Source: Planococcus sp. (in: firmicutes) (lineage in GTDB: Bacteria > Bacillota > Bacilli > Bacillales_A > Planococcaceae). From it: a DNA stretch of 9,572 bases. The first letter of the stretch is position 1. Every line of letters begins with the position of its first letter. Position numbers and translations under genes: made by a program. The notes under the pieces are model-generated. The model did not search any database. It had not been told where the DNA came from and saw only the letters and a list, made by a program, of their open reading frames with translations. Location: assembly GCA_030147455.1 (NCBI GenBank), contig JASKZU010000280.1, positions 1 to 9,572 of the forward strand. Reading direction: 5' to 3'. Below, piece by piece: positions 6,430 through 9,572 of the stretch.

Positions 6430-8049
6430 TTAATTGCCCAATTTGATGTCGTTGAACGGCTGTTCGTCGCGGTTGGCCGGAAACTCGAATGTTTCCACAT
6501 CGTTTTGATAGACAACCGTCTTTTTCATATAAGAAATCGGAATAAATACCGATTGTTCCTGAAGCGTATTTAAGATCGAGCTGTATAATTCCTGTCGTTC
6601 TGCTTCGTCTGTTGAAGCGAGTGCCTGGTGCACCTGCTCATCCAATTCTGCCTTCATCGGCAAATTGGAATGGGCTTCCGATACGCCCCATCCGTCTTCA
6701 GCGACTACGTTGATCATGGAATGTGGATCATACGGCGCTCCGAAATTATACCAGAAATCCAAGTCGAAATTGCCTGCTTTGCGGCGTTCGATCTGCTCTG
6801 TAAGTTCCAAACCGGCAATGTTCACTTTTACGCCGATAATCGACCATTCGGCTTGAAGCGTTTCCGCCATCGCTTTTTGGATCGGATCGGTTTTGTCGTA
6901 AATCAATTCCAGCTCCAGCGCTTGGCCGTCTTTTTCGCGAACCGTTTTTCCGGACTCGAGTTTCCAACCCGCTTCGTCCAAATACGTTTCTGCTTTTTCA
7001 ACGTTGTAGTCGATTGCTTCTACGTCTGTATCGGCATACGGGAAGTTCGAAGACAAAATAGCATCCGCCTTGTCTTCCAGGCCGAGCGTAATGCCTTCGA
7101 CCATCGCCTCTTTGTTAAAGCCATGATGCAATGCCAGGCGTACATTCAAATCTTCCAGCTTCTCGCTTGTCGAGTTGACCAGCATCGTTCTTGTTGCGAC
7201 TGGTTCAGACAAAGCCGTCGTGTACTCGCCGGATTCCTGCAAGTAATTGAATGAATCCATGCTCACAACGCCTTCTCCGTAAATCAAGTCGAGCTCGCCT
7301 TTTTCAAAAGCAAGGACGCGCGTTTCCGCATCCGGAATGATTTTGATGGTCACTTTTTCTACTTCCGGGCTTTCTCCCCAGTAATCCGGGTTGCGCGTGA
7401 AGACAGCAACTTCATCTTTTTTATAGTCTTCCAGCACCCAAGGGCCTGTCCCGACTTCTTCTTCGACGCCTTGTGACGTGTCGCCGTCTTCAGGGAATCC
7501 GGCTTCACCCAGTATGCGGACAGGGCGGACAACCGCCAAGTCTTGCAAGGTTGGATAATAAGGCTCTGTCAAAACCATTTTGAATGTCAGTTCGTCGACT
7601 GCTTCCACTTGGTCAAGAACATTGACCACACCGAGCCAGCTGTGGGAATTTTTATTGGCGAGTACTGCATCAAAGTTCTTTTTGACGACGTCTGCAGTTA
7701 GTGCAGAACCGTCCGTAAACTTGACCCCTTCGCGCAGCTTGAATGTGTATTCAAGACCGTCTTCTGAGATCTCCCACGACTCTGCCAAATGCGGCAGGAT
7801 TTCCCCGCCTTCGCCGTAGCTCACAAGCGGCTCATAAATCATGGACTGCGCCAGCAACTGGGACGGGTTATATACGTGCGGGTTCATTGTCCCGATATCA
7901 CGCGGCCAGGATAATGTAATGGAATTCGGATCCTGGTCGGCTCCGCCTTCTGCTGAAGATGCTGCATCGTCTGAACAGCCTGAAAGCAAAATGACTGCGC
8001 TGCTGAAGAGTGCTAAAAATAAACCTTTTTTATATTGGAATGGTTGCAT
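6430..8049 (-). CDS. nikA: Nickel/metal-chelate-binding lipoprotein, NikA-like (SBP family 5)
   Basis: Substrate-binding lipoprotein of the importer, anchored outside the membrane. A basic N-terminus and hydrophobic stretch lead to the lipobox LLSGC, so Cys25 should be lipidated; a low-complexity acidic/Ala/Ser linker follows. Body landmarks match E. coli NikA as I remember it: LSWPRDIGTMNPHVYNP (46-62), AQSMIYEPLVSY (67-78), RPVR (175-178), GTGPWVLE (200-207), NPDYWG (220-225), FGAPYDPH (436-443) and the C-terminal PISYM. Length (539) is normal. Arg and Tyr positions of the E. coli ligand pocket seem kept, but the position of its nickel-contacting His416 appears to be Trp454. The exact ligand (Ni-histidine, an opine-type metallophore or another chelate) is therefore open. 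First gene of the operon, behind a promoter with a Fur box. The start at 8049 has AGAGGA rather far upstream (11 bases). Confidence 0.9.
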   Translation of the reverse strand: MQPFQYKKGLFLALFSSAVILLSGCSDDAASSAEGGADQDPNSITLSWPRDIGTMNPHVYNPSQLLAQSMIYEPLVSYGEGGEILPHLAESWEISEDGLEYTFKLREGVKFTDGSALTADVVKKNFDAVLANKNSHSWLGVVNVLDQVEAVDELTFKMVLTEPYYPTLQDLAVVRPVRILGEAGFPEDGDTSQGVEEEVGTGPWVLEDYKKDEVAVFTRNPDYWGESPEVEKVTIKIIPDAETRVLAFEKGELDLIYGEGVVSMDSFNYLQESGEYTTALSEPVATRTMLVNSTSEKLEDLNVRLALHHGFNKEAMVEGITLGLEDKADAILSSNFPYADTDVEAIDYNVEKAETYLDEAGWKLESGKTVREKDGQALELELIYDKTDPIQKAMAETLQAEWSIIGVKVNIAGLELTEQIERRKAGNFDLDFWYNFGAPYDPHSMINVVAEDGWGVSEAHSNLPMKAELDEQVHQALASTDEAERQELYSSILNTLQEQSVFIPISYMKKTVVYQNDVETFEFPANRDEQPFNDIKLGN

Positions 8050-8081
8050 ATTCTACTTGATCCTCTTTTCTTCTCAATCGG

Positions 8082-8096
8082 TGATAATGATTCTCA
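8082..8096. promoter_or_regulatory. Fur box at the nik operon start site
   Basis: TGATAATGATTCTCA matches the Bacillus 7-1-7 Fur consensus TGATAATNATTATCA at 13 of the 14 defined positions. In the wider 19-base form, 8083-8101 matches the classical Fur box at 16 of 19. It covers roughly +8 to +22 of the predicted nikA transcript, so a bound repressor would block transcription. Iron repression is inferred. Related metalloregulators (Zur, PerR) recognise similar sites, but the TGATAAT half-site favours Fur. Confidence 0.82.
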
Positions 8097-8110
8097 CTAT
8101 CGATAGTTTA

Positions 8111-8139
8111 AATATAAAGATATCCAGGGTTATTGTCAA
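8111..8139 (-). promoter_or_regulatory. Sigma-A promoter of the nikABCDE operon
   Basis: A perfect -35 TTGACA (8139-8134), a 17-base spacer and -10 TATATT (8116-8111) predict a start near 8104. This is an intrinsically strong promoter, in keeping with control mainly by repression at the adjacent Fur box. The leader is about 55 bases. Confidence 0.85.
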
Positions 8140-8152
8140 TACAGCTTGGCAT

Positions 8153-8181
8153 GTGAAACAGCGTGAAATAGCCTTTTCACG
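8153..8181. repeat. Tandem 10-base repeat plus inverted copy upstream of the nik promoter
   Basis: GTGAAACAGC (8153-8162) and GTGAAATAGC (8163-8172) are adjacent and agree at 9 of 10 bases. An inverted arm follows, so that CGTGAAA (8162-8168) and TTTCACG (8175-8181) form a perfect 7-bp palindrome. Relative to the predicted nikA start this lies at about -49 to -77, on one face of the helix, as expected for an activator or second regulator. The regulator is unknown. Confidence 0.5.
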
Positions 8182-8289
8182 TCTTTTATTGTGTTCAAAT
8201 CATGAACTTTTAAATCCGATTTATTCTCAATAAAAAAGTTCCTCTATATAACAGAGCATCACAAGTCTTAATATTGCTGAAATCGCAGT

Positions 8290-8305
8290 TTTTCCTTAGC
8301 GAAAC
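8290..8305 (+). promoter_or_regulatory. Candidate MntR operator upstream of the exporter gene
   Basis: TTTTCCTTAGCGAAAC agrees at 13 of 16 positions with the B. subtilis MntR site TTTGCCTTAAGGAAAC as I recall it. It lies 23 bases upstream of the nearer candidate -35. That position suits activation rather than repression, as reported for the MntR-activated Mn exporters mneP and mneS of B. subtilis. The match is from memory and needs a matrix scan. Confidence 0.55.
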
Positions 8306-8328
8306 TCTTTTTCCTTTTACCTGCTCAG

Positions 8329-8357
8329 TTGCTATACTGAAAAAACGTTGCTATAGA
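8329..8357 (+). promoter_or_regulatory. Candidate promoter of the cation exporter gene
   Basis: TTGCTA (8329-8334), 17 bases, TATAGA (8352-8357); each box matches 4 of 6 consensus bases, a weak promoter that would suit an activated gene. A second possibility is the extended -10 TGGTATTAT (8375-8383), with no good -35, which would start about 25 bases before the ATG. The sequence cannot decide between them. Confidence 0.5.
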
Positions 8358-8414
8358 CCTACTCAATCTGCAGATGGTATTATACTCAAGTACTTGCAGG
8401 ATGGAGGCATCAAC

Positions 8415-9284
8415 ATGGAACAAGAACGTTTTAACAACTTGAAATTAGGCGAAAAAGGAGCCATGCTCAGCATCGTCACTTATATAGTATTATCAATTAT
8501 TAAACTTTTTATCGGCTATACAGCTGGTTCTGAAGCGCTTCGGGCCGACGGATTGAACAATGTAACCGACATCGTCGCCTCTACAGCGGTATTAATCGGC
8601 CTAAAGCTTTCGCAAAAACCGGCAGATGCCAACCACCCCTATGGACACTGGCGCGCAGAGACCGTCGCTTCGCTTGTCGCTTCGTTCATCATCATGGCTG
8701 TCGGGCTGCAGGTTGCTTATTCGGCTGTGCTGTCGGTTTTCCGGACGACGACTGAAACGCCCGACCCGATTTCCGCTTGGGTAGCCGGCGGATCAGCAAT
8801 TGTGATGTATTTTGTATATCGATATAACATTAAACTTTCCAAACGCATCAATAGTCAGGCTGTCCGAGCTGCCGCAAAAGACAATTTGTCGGATGCCTGG
8901 GTCAGTATTGCCGCACTCGTCGGAATTCTCGGCGCCCAGTTCTATTTGCCGTGGCTCGATCCGCTCGCTGCTTTATTGGTCGGCTTGCTTATTTGCAAAA
9001 CAGGCTGGGGAATTTTCTGGGAAGCTACGCATGATTTGACGGACGGATTTGATGAAACATTGATCGAGTCATTCCGCGAAGCCGCCATCAGCGTCCCGGG
9101 TGTCACAGAAGTCCGGGATATTCGCGCAAGAAACTACGGCAATTACGCCGTTGTGGACGTTGTGGTGCTGGTTCAATCCGATTTAGATATTCGGCTTGCG
9201 CACGACATTTCGACCGAAGTGGAAGATAAATTAATGAACATGTATGAAGTTTCAGATGTCCACGTCCATGTCGAGCCTAATTAA
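8415..9284 (+). CDS. Cation diffusion facilitator, probable Mn(II) exporter (MneP/MneS-like)
   Basis: A 289-residue membrane antiporter expected to export divalent metal in exchange for protons. The N-terminus (NNLKLGEKGAMLSIVTYIVLS) resembles B. subtilis YeaB/YdfM (MneS/MneP). Helix 2 carries ADGLNNVTD (44-52) and helix 5 DNLSD (156-160). Read against YiiP (Asp-Asp/His-Asp), the transport site would be Asp45, Asn49, Asp156 and Asp160, with no histidine, as in Mn-type CDF proteins rather than zinc types. HPYGHWRAET (74-83) is the conserved helix 2-3 loop, and the C-terminal cytoplasmic domain ends VSDVHVHVEP. I chose the ATG at 8415 because GGAGG lies 7 bases upstream. The open frame extends back to 8274, but those 47 residues show no CDF character and overlap the promoter. 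It is divergent from nikA, under a candidate MntR site. Confidence 0.92.
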   Translation: MEQERFNNLKLGEKGAMLSIVTYIVLSIIKLFIGYTAGSEALRADGLNNVTDIVASTAVLIGLKLSQKPADANHPYGHWRAETVASLVASFIIMAVGLQVAYSAVLSVFRTTTETPDPISAWVAGGSAIVMYFVYRYNIKLSKRINSQAVRAAAKDNLSDAWVSIAALVGILGAQFYLPWLDPLAALLVGLLICKTGWGIFWEATHDLTDGFDETLIESFREAAISVPGVTEVRDIRARNYGNYAVVDVVVLVQSDLDIRLAHDISTEVEDKLMNMYEVSDVHVHVEPN

Positions 9285-9311
9285 GCGAGAATTCTGACCG
9301 TTTTCTATTTA

Positions 9312-9333
9312 TTGTTCTGATATAATAGAACAA
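9312..9333 (+). promoter_or_regulatory. Extended -10 promoter embedded in a palindrome
   Basis: TGATATAAT (9318-9326) is a consensus extended -10; no good -35 is found at the right distance, and the start would be near 9333. The perfect 7-bp arms TTGTTCT (9312-9318) and AGAACAA (9327-9333) flank the -10 exactly. This is typical of an operator for a dimeric repressor that blocks RNA polymerase. It has no T-run, so it is not a convincing terminator for the exporter gene upstream. Confidence 0.65.
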
Positions 9334-9376
9334 AAGCAACGCACAGTCTTACTTACTGCAAAGGAGGTATAAGACA

Positions 9377-9409
9377 GTGGATAAATTGCGCCTAGCCTCT
9401 TCCAATTAA
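9377..9409 (+). CDS. Candidate 10-residue leader peptide upstream of the GNAT gene
   Basis: A GTG-initiated frame encodes MDKLRLASSN and ends in TAA. It has a strong ribosome site, AAGGAGG (9361-9367), 9 bases before the GTG, stronger than needed by chance. It lies entirely in the leader of the following GNAT gene, and its last four codons and stop form the left arm and loop of a hairpin that captures the next ribosome site. The peptide contains Lys-Leu-Arg, an instance of the (R/K)-X-(R/K) pattern known from macrolide-dependent stalling peptides such as the ErmD leader. Its role as a regulatory leader peptide is inferred from position and geometry; translation is not shown. Confidence 0.5.
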   Translation: MDKLRLASSN

Positions 9410-9422
9410 CTAATTGAGGAGG
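9396..9422 (+). promoter_or_regulatory. Hairpin sequestering the Shine-Dalgarno of the GNAT gene
   Basis: CCTCTT (9396-9401) pairs with AGGAGG (9417-9422) including one G-U pair. After a bulged C9402, CAATT (9403-9407) pairs with AATTG (9412-9416) around the loop AACT. The whole AGGAGG ribosome site of the next gene is thus in the stem, and the leader-peptide stop TAA (9407-9409) is at the loop. A ribosome on leader codons 4 to 6 would cover the left arm and free the site. Confidence 0.6.
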
Positions 9423-9429
9423 AGAAATG

Positions 9430-9572
9430 ATGACCATTACATTTGCGGAACAAAAACAATTTAGTGAAGATGAGTTAAAGGATTTATACGATGCTGTCGG
9501 CTGGTCTGCCTATACGCAGGACATTGGGCAGTTAGAGCAGGCAGTGGCCAGTTCGTTGTATGTCTTGTGTGC
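9430..9572 (+). CDS. N-terminus of a GNAT family N-acetyltransferase (cut by the window end)
   Basis: Only the first 47 residues are present. The pattern LKDLYDAVGWSAYT (about residues 17-30), followed by LEQAVASSLYVLCA, is the usual start of a large group of small single-domain GNAT acetyltransferases in Bacillales. The acetyl-CoA motif lies beyond the window. The substrate is unknown. Two ATGs are adjacent (9427 and 9430); I prefer 9430 because AGGAGG (9417-9422) is then 7 bases away rather than 4. The gene has its own extended -10 promoter with a palindromic operator, a leader peptide and a sequestering hairpin, so its expression appears tightly and conditionally controlled. It could act on a toxic small molecule or antibiotic, but that is only suggested by the leader layout. 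Confidence 0.75.
   Translation, partial: MTITFAEQKQFSEDELKDLYDAVGWSAYTQDIGQLEQAVASSLYVLC

Larger units (their letters stand above)
8050..8414. other. Divergent regulatory region between nikA and the cation exporter gene
   Basis: These 365 bases hold no convincing gene. From left to right: the nikA leader with a weak ribosome site, a Fur box (8082-8096), the nikA promoter (8111-8139), a tandem plus inverted repeat (8153-8181), AT-rich sequence with two short palindromes (8193-8207 and 8242-8256) of unknown meaning, an MntR-like palindrome (8290-8305), and one or two promoters for the exporter gene (8329-8383). I found no Mn-sensing yybP-ykoY riboswitch motifs. Confidence 0.75.

Noticed and set aside
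6628..7254. Long open frame of 208 codons on the plus strand inside nikA
   Set aside because: It is antisense to a well-supported lipoprotein gene, has no good ribosome site, and its composition is what the complement of nikA codons would give.
8162..8190. CGTGAAA/TTTCACG hairpin with a following T-rich stretch as a terminator
   Set aside because: No gene ends on the plus strand before it and the T-run is broken; an operator reading fits better.
8193..8207. Inverted repeat GTTCA-N5-TGAAC, considered as a LexA-like site
   Set aside because: It does not match the Bacillus LexA consensus (CGAACRNRYGTTYG-type), the arms are only 5 bases, and it is not placed at a promoter.
8274..8414. 47-residue N-terminal extension of the CDF exporter
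   Set aside because: It covers the candidate promoter and MntR-like site, has no CDF-like sequence, and the ATG at 8415 has a well-placed GGAGG.
8290..8414. yybP-ykoY Mn(II) riboswitch before the exporter gene
   Set aside because: The conserved paired GGGGAGUA/ACUACC-type elements of that riboswitch could not be found; the leader is also short.
9312..9340. TTGTTCT/AGAACAA hairpin as the terminator of the exporter gene
   Set aside because: No U-run follows and the loop is a consensus -10, so it is better read as a promoter palindrome.
1..9572. CRISPR array, insertion sequence, prophage, tRNA or rRNA genes
   Set aside because: No regularly spaced repeats, transposase or integrase motifs, cloverleaf-like sequences or rRNA signatures were seen on either strand.

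Overview
The window looks like chromosomal DNA of a moderate-GC Gram-positive bacterium of the order Bacillales, possibly near Planococcaceae. The reasons are strong AGGAGG-type ribosome binding sites, TTG/GTG starts, sigma-A promoters, a T-box leader, a Bacillus-type 7-1-7 Fur box and a cation exporter resembling Bacillus subtilis MneP/MneS. Family assignments come from motif reading and remembered homologues; no search was run.

Layout. Positions 1-572 (+) hold the tail of an unrecognised gene and two small membrane-protein genes that are packed or overlapping, closed by a hairpin terminator at 597-627. Positions 628-2642 (-) hold a RimJ/RimL-like N-acetyltransferase gene downstream of a class II prolyl-tRNA synthetase gene of the short archaeal/eukaryotic-like type (ProS type 3). 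proS is preceded by a complete proline T-box leader (about 2670-2902) with its own promoter. Positions 2942-8049 (-) form a five-gene nikABCDE-type ABC importer operon in the order binding protein, two permeases, two ATPases. Its sigma-A promoter carries a near-consensus Fur box just downstream of the start site, and a tandem plus inverted repeat lies upstream of -35. Transcribed divergently (8415-9284, +) is a cation diffusion facilitator of the Mn(II)-exporter subgroup, with an MntR-like palindrome upstream of its promoter. At the right edge a truncated GNAT acetyltransferase gene begins (9430, +). It is preceded by a palindrome over an extended -10, a 10-codon leader ORF with its own strong Shine-Dalgarno, and a hairpin that pairs with the Shine-Dalgarno of the acetyltransferase gene.

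How it works together. The middle and right parts form a metal-homeostasis island: a probably iron-repressed (Fur) Ni/metal-chelate importer sits back to back with a probably manganese-activated (MntR) Mn exporter. The proS block reads as autoregulated by uncharged tRNA-Pro. The most unusual element is the leader-peptide and hairpin arrangement at 9377-9429. It has the architecture of translational attenuators known from erm and cat resistance genes, but sits in front of a GNAT gene. No mobile element, CRISPR array, tRNA or rRNA was seen.
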